Origin: Geitlerinema sp. S16
Lineage (GTDB): Bacteria; Cyanobacteriota; Cyanobacteriia; Cyanobacteriales; Geitlerinemataceae
Direction: 5' to 3'
Assembly: GCA_011390275.1 (NCBI GenBank)
Contig: JAABST010000042.1
Coordinates: forward strand, 1 to 37,755
Length of the DNA: 37,755 nt
In this document: one piece after another, positions 14,975-23,783 of the stretch
Numbering within the stretch: the first letter of the stretch is position 1
Layout: each line of letters begins with the position of its first letter
Program-made: the position numbers and the translations under genes
Notes under the pieces: generated by a model
Database searches by the model: none
Told to the model about the DNA's origin: nothing
Seen by the model: only the letters and a program-made list of their open reading frames with translations

Positions 14975-17900
14975 ATGGCGCTTCAATCCCTCGTCCGCAC
15001 CCTCTCTCGATCGCCCCTCACCGAAGAACTGCTCGCCAAACTCGACAAACAGCACGTTCTGAAGCTGACCGGAGCGCCGCGACTGCCGAAAGGGCTGGTC
15101 GCGTCGGCCTTGGCACAGAAAATCAGCCGGGTGATGTGTGTCGTCACGGCGACCCTAGAAGAGGCGGGACGCTGGACGGCGCAACTCGAAGCGATGGGCT
15201 GGACGACGGCGCAGTTTTACCCGACGACCGAAGCCGCGCCCTACGAGCCGAACTATCTCGGTGAAATGACCTGGGGGCAAATGCAGGTACTCGCCGACCT
15301 GATGCCGATCGCCAATGCGGCGGATGGCGAAGGCGAAACCCTGGCGATCGTCACCACCCAGCGGGCGCTCCAGCCGCACCTACCACCGATCGAGGTGTTT
15401 CGCGATCGGAGTGTGACGCTGACGCCCGGTGATGAGTGGGTTTCGGGCGAGTTCGATCGGCGGTTGGCGGCGATGGGCTACGAGCGCGTGACGCTGGTGG
15501 AGTCCGAAGGGCAGTGGAGTCGGCGGGGCGATATTGTCGATATTTTTCCGGTGGCGGCGGATTTGCCGGTACGGTTGGAGTTTTTTGGTGATGAGCTGGA
15601 AAAGTTGCGCGAGTTTGAGCCGGGAAGCCAACGATCGCTCGATACGTTGACCCAATTGGCCTTAACACCGACCAGTTTTCAGGAAGCGATCCGCGAAAGT
15701 TTGCAAGAGCTGGGCGTTGAGTTCGATCCGAGTCAGCCGGAATTGTTATCGATGTATCTGGGGACGGCGTTCGATCGACCGGCCTCGATTTTGGATTATT
15801 TGCCCGAGGGGTCGATCGTGGCGATCGATGAGCCGGAAGCGTGCCGAGGTCATGCCGATCGGTGGCTCGACCATGCCGCCGATGAATTCACACGCCAACA
15901 GTCACGGTATCCCGCGATCAAGCCGCTGCACCGCAGTTTTGACGACTGTTTGGCCGCCAGCCTGATCGCGTTCGATCGCCTGGAACTAACGGAACTCGTC
16001 ACCGAAGACGGCGGCCTCAACCTGGCCAGTCGCCGCATTCCCACCTCGCCCCACCAGTTCGCCAAATTGGCAGAAGTGTTGCGCGAAGAGCGCGATCGGC
16101 GCTTTAACCTGTTTTTGGTCTCGGCTCAACCCAGCCGATCGGTGGCGCTCCTGAGTGAGCACGACTGTCCAGCGCAGTTTTTACCCAACGCCCAGGACTT
16201 CCCGGCGGTCGATCGGCTGCAAACCCAGCGCACCCCGATCGCCTTAAAGTATGCCGGACAAGCGGAACTCGAAGGCTTTGTCCTGCCGACCTTTCGCCTG
16301 GTGGCCGTTACCGATCGGGAATTTTTCGGCCAGCACGTCCTCGCCACCCCCAGCTACGTCCGCAAACGTCGCCGCGCCGTTTCCAAAGCCGTCGATCTCG
16401 ACAAGCTCAAACCCAACGATTTCGTCGTCCACAAAGACCACGGCATCGGCCAATTTATCCAGCTCGAAAGCCTGACGATCGATCGTGAAACCCGCGAATA
16501 CCTCGTCATTAAATACGCCGATGGCACACTGCGCATCGCCGCCGACCAGGTCAACACCCTCTCGCGCTACCGCAAAACCAGCGAAGGCCCGCCGTCACTG
16601 CACAAAATGTCGGGCAAAGCCTGGGCAAACGCGAAAAATAAAGTTCGTAAATCCATCAAAAAAGTGGCGCTGGATTTGCTCAAACTCTACGCCCAACGCG
16701 CCAAACAGCGAGGCTTTGCTTTCCCCTACGATTCGCCCTGGCAGCAGGAACTCGAAGACTCATTTCCCTATCAACCAACGCCCGACCAGCTCAAGGCGGT
16801 GCAGGACATCAAGCAGGATATGGAAGCCGATCGACCCATGGATCGTCTGGTGTGCGGCGATGTGGGTTTTGGCAAAACCGAGGTCGCCGTCCGCGCCATT
16901 TTCAAGGCGATCACCTCCGGTAAACAGGTGGCACTCCTCGCCCCCACCAGCGTTTTGACGCAGCAACACTACCACACCCTCAAGGAGCGGTTTGCGCCCT
17001 ACCCGATCGAGGTCGGCCTGCTCAACCGGTTTCGTACCGGCAGCGAGCGTAAGCAAATCCTGCAACGTCTGGAAACCGGCGAACTGGATCTGGTGGTGGG
17101 CACACAGCAAATCCTCGGTAAAGCCATTAAGTTCAAGGATTTGGGCTTAATGGTGATAGATGAGGAGCAGCGGTTTGGGGTGAATCAGAAGGAGAAAATT
17201 AAGGCGCTCAAAACCGAACTGGATGTATTAACCCTCTCGGCGACACCGATCCCGCGTACGCTCTACATGTCGATTTCCGGCATTCGCGAGATGAGCCTCA
17301 TCACGACACCACCACCCTCACGCCGCCCGATCTCCACCCACGTAACACCGTTCGACCTCGACACCATCCGCAGCGCCATTGGTCAGGAACTCGATCGCGG
17401 CGGTCAGGTATTTTACGTCGTGCCGCGTGTGGAGGGGATCGAGGAGGTGTCGGCGAAAATTCGCGAGATGGTTCCCACGGCGCGGCTGGCGATCGCCCAC
17501 GGGCAGATGGACGCGGCGGAGTTGGAGTCGATCGTCCTCGGGTTTAGCTCCGGCGATGCGGATGTGCTGGTGTGTACGACGATCGTCGAGTCGGGGTTGG
17601 ACATTCCCCGCGTCAATACGATTTTGATCGAAGACGCGCAAAAGTTTGGTTTAGCGCAGTTGTATCAGTTGCGCGGTCGCGTCGGGCGATCGGGCATCCA
17701 AGCCCATGCGTGGCTGTTCTATCCCGCGCAAACGACGCTGACGGAAACGGCGCGGAAACGTTTACGGGCGTTGCAAGAGTTCAGCCAGCTTGGTTCGGGC
17801 TATCAGCTTGCGATGCGCGATATGGAAATTCGCGGCATTGGCAACCTGCTCGGCGCGGAACAGTCGGGACAGGTGAACACGATCGGCTTTGATCTCTACG

Positions 17901-18472
17901 TGCAAATGCTCCAGGAGGAAATCCGCGAGATCCAAGGCCAGGAAATCCCGAAGGTGGACAACACCCAAATCGACTTAAAAATCACGGCCTTTATCCCGAC
18001 GGATTATATGCCCGATCCCGATCGCAAGATGGCCGCCTATCGATCGGTCGCCACCGTTTCCAGTCGCCGCGAACTCAAGCAAATCGCGGCTCACTGGATC
18101 GATATTTACGGAAAATTGCCCAAGGGCGCGATGCAGTTGCTGGCGGTGATGGAGCTGAAGCAGGTGGCGAAACAGCTTGGTTTTTCGCGCATCAAACCCG
18201 AAGGTGCGCAGAATATCGCGCTCGAAACTCCGATGGAAGAACCGGGGTGGAAGCTATTGGCGGAGCATCTGCCGAAGCATTTACAAAAACGGTTTGTGTA
18301 TTCGCCCGGTAAGGTGACGGTGCGCGGTCTCGGGGTGGTTCCGGCGGATAAGCAGTTGCAGAGTTTGATCGGGTGGCTTGATCAAATTCAGGCGGGATTG
18401 GACAAGGCCGGGAAGTTGGAGACGAGTAAAAAGAATGTGGAGGAAGCGACGGCGCTATTGGAAGCGAAATAA
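14975..18472 (+). CDS. mfd: Transcription-repair coupling factor
   Basis: 1165 residues, the full family length. UvrB-like N-terminal part (for example SRRGDIVDIFPV and LRLEFFGDELEKLREF-type sequence near residues 185-215). The RNA-polymerase-interacting CarD-like domain begins near 473 (VDLDKLKPNDFVVHKDHGIG). Superfamily-2 translocase: Walker A DVGFGKTEVA from D629 with K634, the DEEQ box at 729-732, LSATPIPRTLYM, and motif VI GRVGRSGIQAHAWLFYP. The C-terminal TRCF regulatory domain follows from about 1000. Mfd removes RNA polymerase stalled at lesions and recruits UvrA for nucleotide-excision repair. It is a solitary gene transcribed away from the DUF433/DUF5615 pair and converges on bioD. 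Confidence 0.97.
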   Translation: MALQSLVRTLSRSPLTEELLAKLDKQHVLKLTGAPRLPKGLVASALAQKISRVMCVVTATLEEAGRWTAQLEAMGWTTAQFYPTTEAAPYEPNYLGEMTWGQMQVLADLMPIANAADGEGETLAIVTTQRALQPHLPPIEVFRDRSVTLTPGDEWVSGEFDRRLAAMGYERVTLVESEGQWSRRGDIVDIFPVAADLPVRLEFFGDELEKLREFEPGSQRSLDTLTQLALTPTSFQEAIRESLQELGVEFDPSQPELLSMYLGTAFDRPASILDYLPEGSIVAIDEPEACRGHADRWLDHAADEFTRQQSRYPAIKPLHRSFDDCLAASLIAFDRLELTELVTEDGGLNLASRRIPTSPHQFAKLAEVLREERDRRFNLFLVSAQPSRSVALLSEHDCPAQFLPNAQDFPAVDRLQTQRTPIALKYAGQAELEGFVLPTFRLVAVTDREFFGQHVLATPSYVRKRRRAVSKAVDLDKLKPNDFVVHKDHGIGQFIQLESLTIDRETREYLVIKYADGTLRIAADQVNTLSRYRKTSEGPPSLHKMSGKAWANAKNKVRKSIKKVALDLLKLYAQRAKQRGFAFPYDSPWQQELEDSFPYQPTPDQLKAVQDIKQDMEADRPMDRLVCGDVGFGKTEVAVRAIFKAITSGKQVALLAPTSVLTQQHYHTLKERFAPYPIEVGLLNRFRTGSERKQILQRLETGELDLVVGTQQILGKAIKFKDLGLMVIDEEQRFGVNQKEKIKALKTELDVLTLSATPIPRTLYMSISGIREMSLITTPPPSRRPISTHVTPFDLDTIRSAIGQELDRGGQVFYVVPRVEGIEEVSAKIREMVPTARLAIAHGQMDAAELESIVLGFSSGDADVLVCTTIVESGLDIPRVNTILIEDAQKFGLAQLYQLRGRVGRSGIQAHAWLFYPAQTTLTETARKRLRALQEFSQLGSGYQLAMRDMEIRGIGNLLGAEQSGQVNTIGFDLYVQMLQEEIREIQGQEIPKVDNTQIDLKITAFIPTDYMPDPDRKMAAYRSVATVSSRRELKQIAAHWIDIYGKLPKGAMQLLAVMELKQVAKQLGFSRIKPEGAQNIALETPMEEPGWKLLAEHLPKHLQKRFVYSPGKVTVRGLGVVPADKQLQSLIGWLDQIQAGLDKAGKLETSKKNVEEATALLEAK

Positions 18473-18494
18473 GCGGTGCTGCTTTGGGTGAGCC

Positions 18495-18587
18495 GGACAC
18501 ACGACGATTGGGTTATCGCTGAGACTGACTCACTCTTCGCTACGGTGGTTGGCAATTTTGTCCTAACCCAATCGAACGTTGCTATCC
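18495..18587. repeat. Degenerate family A-like inverted repeat between convergent genes
   Basis: CGATTGGGTTA (18505-18515) and TAACCCAATCG (18564-18574) are perfect complements. The right flank GTCCTAACCCAATCG...GCTAT matches the right end of family A elements (GTCCTAACCAAATCGG...GCTAT). It looks like an old, diverged copy, and sits where a shared terminator for mfd and bioD would be expected. Confidence 0.5.
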
Positions 18588-19304
18588 AAAATTCAGAGCT
18601 TCTAAGTTCAAATTTGCAGCGGCTGCGATGAGCCGATCGCGATCGCGCACATCCTCCAAAAACGGCATACAGCCCAGCACCGGCAAATACGTTAAACGTT
18701 CGATCGTCGCGATCGGCATCAGCATTTCGCAGGTTTCCGCGTCCATCGGTTCCATGCAGTTCAGTACGATTCCCACGATCTCAACCTTGGCCTCTCGCGC
18801 CAGTGCGGCACAGGCCACAACCTGGGAAATCGACCCCAAGCGCACCGGCACAACCAACAGCGCCGACATTCGCCAATCGCGCACCAGATCCGCCACGGTC
18901 AGCTCCCACGTGACCGGCGATCCGAGACCACCGAGCCACTCGACGATCGTCCGCGATCGCCGCGCTGCGATCGACTGAAGATCGCGCCATGCGACCCCGA
19001 GGTCAATCTCGACGCCCTGACGTTCCGCCGCGATCGGTGGTGCGAGTGGATCACGCAGATAAATTGAATTGGCAGTTTCGATCGTCGTGCCAAAAATCTC
19101 GCCGTAACGTTCGATATCACCCTTGCCGGACTGTACTGGCTTAAATAGCGCCACATCCGAAGCTGATCCATATTGCGCCCAGTAAGCCGCCAGAGCTGTA
19201 CTCACGATCGTTTTTCCGGCATCTGTGTCTGTCCCGACGATCGCGAGCGGGCGACGGGCGATCGGCGTGGTCAGCGTAGGCGAGGTGGCGGTAGGGGACA
19301 ACAT
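18582..19304 (-). CDS. bioD: ATP-dependent dethiobiotin synthetase
   Basis: 240 residues. P-loop GTDTDAGKT at 24-32, catalytic lysine in KPVQSG (K55), VEWLGGLGSPV in the place of the usual VEGAGGxxxP loop, and the C-terminal VGIVLNCMEP and PVLGCMPFL strands. The enzyme carboxylates and closes 7,8-diaminononanoate to dethiobiotin in biotin synthesis. The Gly-Ala to Trp-Leu change in the EGAGG loop is unusual and could affect substrate or nucleotide contacts, but all other motifs are intact. No other bio gene is nearby, which is common in cyanobacteria. ATG at 19304; convergent with mfd. Confidence 0.88.
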   Translation of the reverse strand: MLSPTATSPTLTTPIARRPLAIVGTDTDAGKTIVSTALAAYWAQYGSASDVALFKPVQSGKGDIERYGEIFGTTIETANSIYLRDPLAPPIAAERQGVEIDLGVAWRDLQSIAARRSRTIVEWLGGLGSPVTWELTVADLVRDWRMSALLVVPVRLGSISQVVACAALAREAKVEIVGIVLNCMEPMDAETCEMLMPIATIERLTYLPVLGCMPFLEDVRDRDRLIAAAANLNLEALNFG

Positions 19305-19566
19305 TAAATCAACACGGGGTAATGGTATTGATGCAACAAGGCCAGATCAGCCGAGGGCATGTCCTCAATCTTAGCGAGCGCTTTCGCGATCGTGGCACGT
19401 TTAGGAGGTTATACGAAATCCGGTTCTGTATGAGAAAAATGCAAAAACACCTATGAGCACTGAGCGGAGTCGAAGTGCGGTGTCCACCTAGAGCGATGAT
19501 CTAAGATTATGCACAAGCAGATTTCGTATTACTTCGCGATCGATTACACCATTGGATACCGTCCAT
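19305..19566. other. Intergenic stretch with MITE family B copy
   Basis: No gene. Apart from the element at 19411-19529 and the M48 terminator just beyond it, nothing recognisable. It also holds the bioD promoter, which should lie between about 19305 and 19400. Confidence 0.5.
19411..19529. repeat. MITE-like element, family B copy 2 (intact)
   Basis: 119 bp. Terminal inverted repeats: left ATACGAAATCCGGTT, right in reverse complement ATACGAAATCTGCTT. The interior has GCACTGAGCGGAGTCGAAGT, the same core as family A, and it lacks the 25-base insert of the 9623-9766 copy. Non-coding. Confidence 0.8.
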
Positions 19567-19593
19567 AAAAAACGGAGCTTAGATCAAGCTCCG
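19567..19593 (-). terminator. Intrinsic terminator of the M48 protease gene
   Basis: On the minus strand CGGAGCTT-GATCT-AAGCTCCG is followed directly by TTTTTT. Perfect 8-bp stem with a 5-base loop, 79 bp past the protease stop. Confidence 0.88.
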
Positions 19594-19671
19594 CGATTAT
19601 GCTGAGGCCAACGGGTGTCCAAACTCGTTCAAAGCACTGCAAAAACGCAGAGAGTTTCGGACTAATCTTTA

Positions 19672-21696
19672 CTAATCTTTAGCGGAATGTTCCGGCAAAC
19701 CGAGACGCGCTTGAATTCGCGCCAGATTCTCAACACCCTCAAAGGAATAACGGTTATAGCCATTGCGAACCACCAATTCTTCAAGGTATTTCACCCGTGA
19801 ATCCGGCGCAGGGTGGGTCGAAAGATATTGCGGGACGCGCTGCGGGTTGGCAGCACCGAGGGTAGCCATGAAGTTACGCAAGCCGTCGGCGGCGTAACCG
19901 GCGTTTGCCAGGACGCGCGTGCCGATGATGTCTGACTGGCGCTCGTGTTCGCGGCTGTAGTCGAGACCGACGAGGTTATACAGGATGCTGCCCAGGGGGA
20001 TTTCGCGGGCAAGGCTGGCGATCAGTTGGCCGCGTACGATGCGTTTAAAGCCGTGGGACAGGACGGCGTGGCTGACCTCGTGACCCAAGAGGCCGACGAG
20101 TTCGGCTTCGGTTTTGGCGGCAGCCAGTGCGCCGGTGTGGATGAAAACTTTACCGCCAGGGAGCGCAAAAGCGTTAAGGCTATCGTCTTCGATGATGTAA
20201 AACTCATACTCGAATTCATCGCGCCCCATGCGCTGGGCAACTTCCTGGCCGAGGTCGTTGATGTAGGCGACGGCTTCGGGATCGGTGATGATTCTGGATT
20301 GCTGCTTGACTTGATTCGAGACAAAATCGCCGATGCCAGATTCGCCCATCGACATGAGCTGCACGAGCTGAAGCCCGTCAAAGACTGCCGTACTGGTGCG
20401 TCCGGTGAGAACACCGATCGCGACGCTACCCAGTCCCTGCAAGGCGATACGCTCCCGCAGGACGCGACGAAAATCGCCCATGTAGTCATCGGCGAGCAAG
20501 GTGAATTCGGCGGCGTCGGGATGGTCGGGGTTGGCGATCGCGAATTGTCGCGCGGCGATCGAGGCTTCGAGGCGCTGGCGATCTTCGCGCAGGGCTTTGA
20601 CGTGGAGGCGAGCGATTTCGGCATCGTTAGGGAAACGGAGCGCGAGTTCTTCGAGCTGCATGAGCACCAGCTCTTCTTCGTTCCCGTCGATCAGATATTC
20701 AGCGGCGATGAGCTGACCATCAATAAAACCCGGTGCGGCATCGATCAGTTTTGGCCACAGGCGTTCTACGCTAGATTCCCGGTTACGATTGATTTCGATC
20801 TGGGTTTCATCCCAAATCGCGCGAGCCTCAGGCGATAGCTGGGTTTCATCGATACGCTCATCCAGCAGGATGGGATTTGAACCGATCAAAAAGGTCGGCT
20901 TGACGCGGCGATAGATGGCTTCAGCGGCGCTGACTTGGCCTTGGAGGTAAAGCCGATCGGCTTCGGCCAGGGAGGCGAGATCGCCCGTAAGGGACATCGC
21001 GCGAGGCTGGCGCGTGGTGCTGGCGTTGGGAGTGGTATTGCCGTTGGTGTCACCATTTGCGCCGAGATCTACAACCGTTAGCGAATAGCTGCCCCGCCCG
21101 CGATTGTCGTAGGAGTTGACGATGATTTTATATTCGCCGCCGCGTTCAAGGCGCACATTGAGCACCGAGTTACTATCGCTTTGGCTCCGATCGTCGTTTT
21201 CGCCGACGGGCTGACCGCTGGGGTCTAGCAAGATTAAATAGGTGTCGAAATCGGTGCTTGTAAGTTCGATGCGGATCTGTTGGTTGGCGCTGCCGTTGAG
21301 TGGGTAGGCATCGTAATAGCTGCCGTCGGAGTCGAGGGTTCGATCGCCGGATTCAAGACGGCCTCGCTCTTGGAGAATTTGACGTTCGGCGACGCGGATC
21401 GTGCGATCGCGGGGTTCGACTCCCTTTTGCGATCGGGCAGGATCGCCTTTGGTCTCGGGACTAGATTGAACCTCCGGCAGTGGTTCGAGGACAACATCCG
21501 GCGGTAGGGAGGTTTTGAGGCTGATGGATTTATTCGGGATGAGATCGCGCATCTGGGCATCGCCTGCCTGCGAATCGCGTGAATCCGCCGCGATCGCACT
21601 TTGGAGAGCGAGACACCAGGGCAGGTTTAAACCGAGGGCAAGGGCGGCGGCGATCGTGGCAAGGCGACGCGATCGAGTTGTCAGACGTTTTGACAT
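19672..21696 (-). CDS. Exported M48-family metalloprotease with PPC domain
   Basis: 674 residues from the ATG at 21696. A signal peptide (MSKRLTTRSRRLATIAAALA..., ending near AIAAD) is followed by a low-complexity linker. A pre-peptidase C-terminal (PPC) beta-domain lies near residues 110-200 (YDAYPLNGSANQQIRIEL, FDTYLILLDPSGQPVGENDD, GEYKIIVNSYD). A helical TPR-like middle follows (EADRLYLQGQVSAAEAIYRR). The M48 domain has zinc motif HEVSH at 539-543 and a third ligand, probably E585, in SREHERQSDIIG. It is likely a periplasmic quality-control protease of the BepA/YfgC type; PPC plus M48 is a recurrent cyanobacterial architecture. In-frame starts at 21798 and 21840 would place up to 48 residues before the signal peptide, so they are less likely. 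Confidence 0.88.
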   Translation of the reverse strand: MSKRLTTRSRRLATIAAALALGLNLPWCLALQSAIAADSRDSQAGDAQMRDLIPNKSISLKTSLPPDVVLEPLPEVQSSPETKGDPARSQKGVEPRDRTIRVAERQILQERGRLESGDRTLDSDGSYYDAYPLNGSANQQIRIELTSTDFDTYLILLDPSGQPVGENDDRSQSDSNSVLNVRLERGGEYKIIVNSYDNRGRGSYSLTVVDLGANGDTNGNTTPNASTTRQPRAMSLTGDLASLAEADRLYLQGQVSAAEAIYRRVKPTFLIGSNPILLDERIDETQLSPEARAIWDETQIEINRNRESSVERLWPKLIDAAPGFIDGQLIAAEYLIDGNEEELVLMQLEELALRFPNDAEIARLHVKALREDRQRLEASIAARQFAIANPDHPDAAEFTLLADDYMGDFRRVLRERIALQGLGSVAIGVLTGRTSTAVFDGLQLVQLMSMGESGIGDFVSNQVKQQSRIITDPEAVAYINDLGQEVAQRMGRDEFEYEFYIIEDDSLNAFALPGGKVFIHTGALAAAKTEAELVGLLGHEVSHAVLSHGFKRIVRGQLIASLAREIPLGSILYNLVGLDYSREHERQSDIIGTRVLANAGYAADGLRNFMATLGAANPQRVPQYLSTHPAPDSRVKYLEELVVRNGYNRYSFEGVENLARIQARLGLPEHSAKD

Positions 21697-21934
21697 GGTT
21701 GAGGCGGGGGTTAGGGCGTGCGAATGGCGCGATCGGGAACGGGTCTCGCTCGGGTGAGTCGTCTGTAGAGTATTCAATAGCTGTAAAAAACGATTCATAA
21801 AACTAACCCAAAACCAATTTGTGACTCGCAACCCTAACATCAGGATAATTTTAAGGACGTTCGTTTGGGCTTAGAGGTTGCTCGATCGTCGCAATCGACT
21901 TGATAGAATTCCGTTTCATCACCGCCTATTCACG

Positions 21935-22345
21935 ATGCATTATCAAAAAAACATCACGGTTCATACCGTCGGTAAATCGCTCCAGCGGATCACCACAAAA
22001 GTCGAGTCGATCGTCTCCGAATCCGGTATTCAAACCGGTCTCTGCACCCTCTTTTTGCGCCACACCTCCGCAAGCCTCCTCATCCAAGAAAACGCCGATC
22101 CGCGCGTCCTCGAAGACCTCGAAGCCTTTCTCCATCGTCTCGTCCCCGAGAATTATCCCTACGCCCACGATGACGAAGGCGCTGACGACATGCCCGCCCA
22201 CATCCGCACCGCGCTCACCCACACCTCCGAAACCATCCCGATCGCCAATGGTCGCCTCGTCCTCGGAACCTGGCAGGGGATTTACGTTTGGGAACATCGC
22301 CAGCGTCGCCACCAGCGCGAAATCGTGGTGCATATCAGCGGATAA
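21935..22345 (+). CDS. YjbQ/UPF0047 family protein
   Basis: 136 residues, full length for the family. Conserved features: TGLCTLFLRHTSASLLIQENADPRV, the DDEGADDMPAHIRTAL block with acidic and His residues, and the signature NGRLVLGTWQGIYVWEHR. Members bind metal through conserved His residues and have weak thiamin-phosphate synthase activity in vitro; the physiological role is unclear. ATG at 21935 matches the usual MxxQKxxxV beginning. Its stop is only 12 bp from the stop of the convergent NurA-domain gene, so the two transcripts must overlap or share a terminator; none is visible in the gap. Confidence 0.9.
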   Translation: MHYQKNITVHTVGKSLQRITTKVESIVSESGIQTGLCTLFLRHTSASLLIQENADPRVLEDLEAFLHRLVPENYPYAHDDEGADDMPAHIRTALTHTSETIPIANGRLVLGTWQGIYVWEHRQRRHQREIVVHISG

Positions 22346-22357
22346 TTCTGCCAAAAC

Positions 22358-23629
22358 TTACGCAATACTGCGACGTTTGCGCGACTCCTTGTACGACGTG
22401 CCGATATTTTTCAGTCCCGCTTTAATCATTTGCTGTTCGAGCAGGGCGAAAAAGCGCTGACGATCGCCACCCCGAACGACAGCCTGATTGTGAGCTTCGG
22501 CCAGCGCGACCGGGTAGCCGTAGCCTTTTTGGACTTGGGCGATCGTTGCACCAAGGGCGAACTCGCGTAGGGCGTCATCTTCAGCGACCCAGGCGGGCAG
22601 GTCGATGCGGGCGATTTCCGTGCCGACGTGAACGTAGCAAAAATAGACGGCATGGCGATCGCCGTAGTGCTTGAGAATAGCGTTCGAGGATTTCCACAGG
22701 CCGGTACGCTGACCCGGTTGGAGAATAGTCCCCCACAGGCTCGTATCGCGCAGAGGTTCAAAGACGCGGCAGTCAAGCTTACGGATCTTGCTAGTCTCGT
22801 CGGGGGGGCAGTGTTGGGCGCAGTTGGGCGTGTCGTGGGGGCAGGCGGCGAGGCGGAGAAAGTTAGCGGCTTCGCTGCTGCGGGAGGCGCTGAGGTAGCC
22901 GACCAGGGGAATTCGCCGATCGGCGAGACTGTCCCAGGCATCGAGGATCGGCGGCAGAATGCGATCGCGGGCATCGCCGGGAAGCGTATCGAGAAACCAG
23001 TAGATCAGCGATCCATCGGTGAGCGCGAGGGTGTGGGGATGATCCTCGCTCGTGTTTGCTGGACTTGGCGTTTCCGAGGTTGCGTCACTCTTAGGAACCG
23101 CTGAAATCTCGGCTGAAATCTCGGCCTGGGCGATTTCGCCCAACTCTGCCAGGGCGATCGCCTCCGCCACGGTGCGCCGATGTCCCATCCATTCTTCGGT
23201 GCTGATGCCCCACTGACGCGAAATGTATAGATCTTCGTTTGTGTAGATCGCTTCAGGGATGCTGTCGAGCAGGGGGTGACGGTTTTGGCCGTAGTGGATG
23301 GCGATGCGTCCGGTGTTGATTAGGTAGCAGTAGGCGATTTCGTGGTGACTGGGGGAGATTTGCGAGCCGTCGGTGGCGATGACGCTGTGTTGTTTCGGCG
23401 GCGCGGCGATCGGGTAGGCTTGGTCGATCGCCTCGATCGGGACTCCAGCGGTAAACGCGAGCCGATCGCCCCAGGTGCTGTGCAATTCCCGCAGGCGATC
23501 AAGTTCGGTGCTGGCTTGGTTGAGGAGGTCGCGGGCGCGATCGAGACGTTTGTTCGCGGCGCTGGCTTCGTCGCGTAGGTGCTGGCTAATGTCGGGGAGG
23601 AAGCGGCTGACTTGGTTGAGGTCGAGCAT
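22358..23629 (-). CDS. NurA-domain nuclease-like protein
   Basis: 423 residues. The first acidic motif is VIATDGSQI (D87) and the second LALTDGSLIYW (D205), both on hydrophobic strands, as in NurA where they bind Mn. The C-terminal block HNQAVVRGGDRQRFFALLEQQM is the usual cyanobacterial ending. The region between the two motifs includes a divergent Glu/Ser-rich insert near residues 170-195. A Cys/His-rich patch near residues 265-285 (ACPHDTPNCAQHCPPDETSK) could bind a metal. Archaeal NurA works with the HerA helicase in DNA end resection; no HerA gene is present here. The helical N-terminus (10-55) looks like coiled coil. The upstream same-strand neighbour is cysE, 154 bp away, functionally unrelated. 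Confidence 0.85.
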   Translation of the reverse strand: MLDLNQVSRFLPDISQHLRDEASAANKRLDRARDLLNQASTELDRLRELHSTWGDRLAFTAGVPIEAIDQAYPIAAPPKQHSVIATDGSQISPSHHEIAYCYLINTGRIAIHYGQNRHPLLDSIPEAIYTNEDLYISRQWGISTEEWMGHRRTVAEAIALAELGEIAQAEISAEISAVPKSDATSETPSPANTSEDHPHTLALTDGSLIYWFLDTLPGDARDRILPPILDAWDSLADRRIPLVGYLSASRSSEAANFLRLAACPHDTPNCAQHCPPDETSKIRKLDCRVFEPLRDTSLWGTILQPGQRTGLWKSSNAILKHYGDRHAVYFCYVHVGTEIARIDLPAWVAEDDALREFALGATIAQVQKGYGYPVALAEAHNQAVVRGGDRQRFFALLEQQMIKAGLKNIGTSYKESRKRRSIA

Positions 23630-23690
23630 GGTGGGCGATCGAGGGGCGGTCAGTAGCCCAGGTCAATAATTGGATGGATCACAGAGGGCG

Positions 23691-23723
23691 AGACCTTTGA
23701 GTTTTTGAAAACCTCAAAGATCT
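23691..23723. repeat. 33-bp palindromic repeat, copy 2
   Basis: AGACCTTTGAGTTTTTG... ending TCAAAGATCT, nearly the same as the copy at 11600-11632 (differences in the loop and one base in the right arm). It sits in the 154-bp gap between the minus-strand cysE and NurA genes and may act as a terminator. Confidence 0.75.
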
Positions 23724-23783
23724 AAAGTCGCATTTTGATGATCTTGGTGACCTACTGAGATCACGTGATTCTAGGTGATATCT

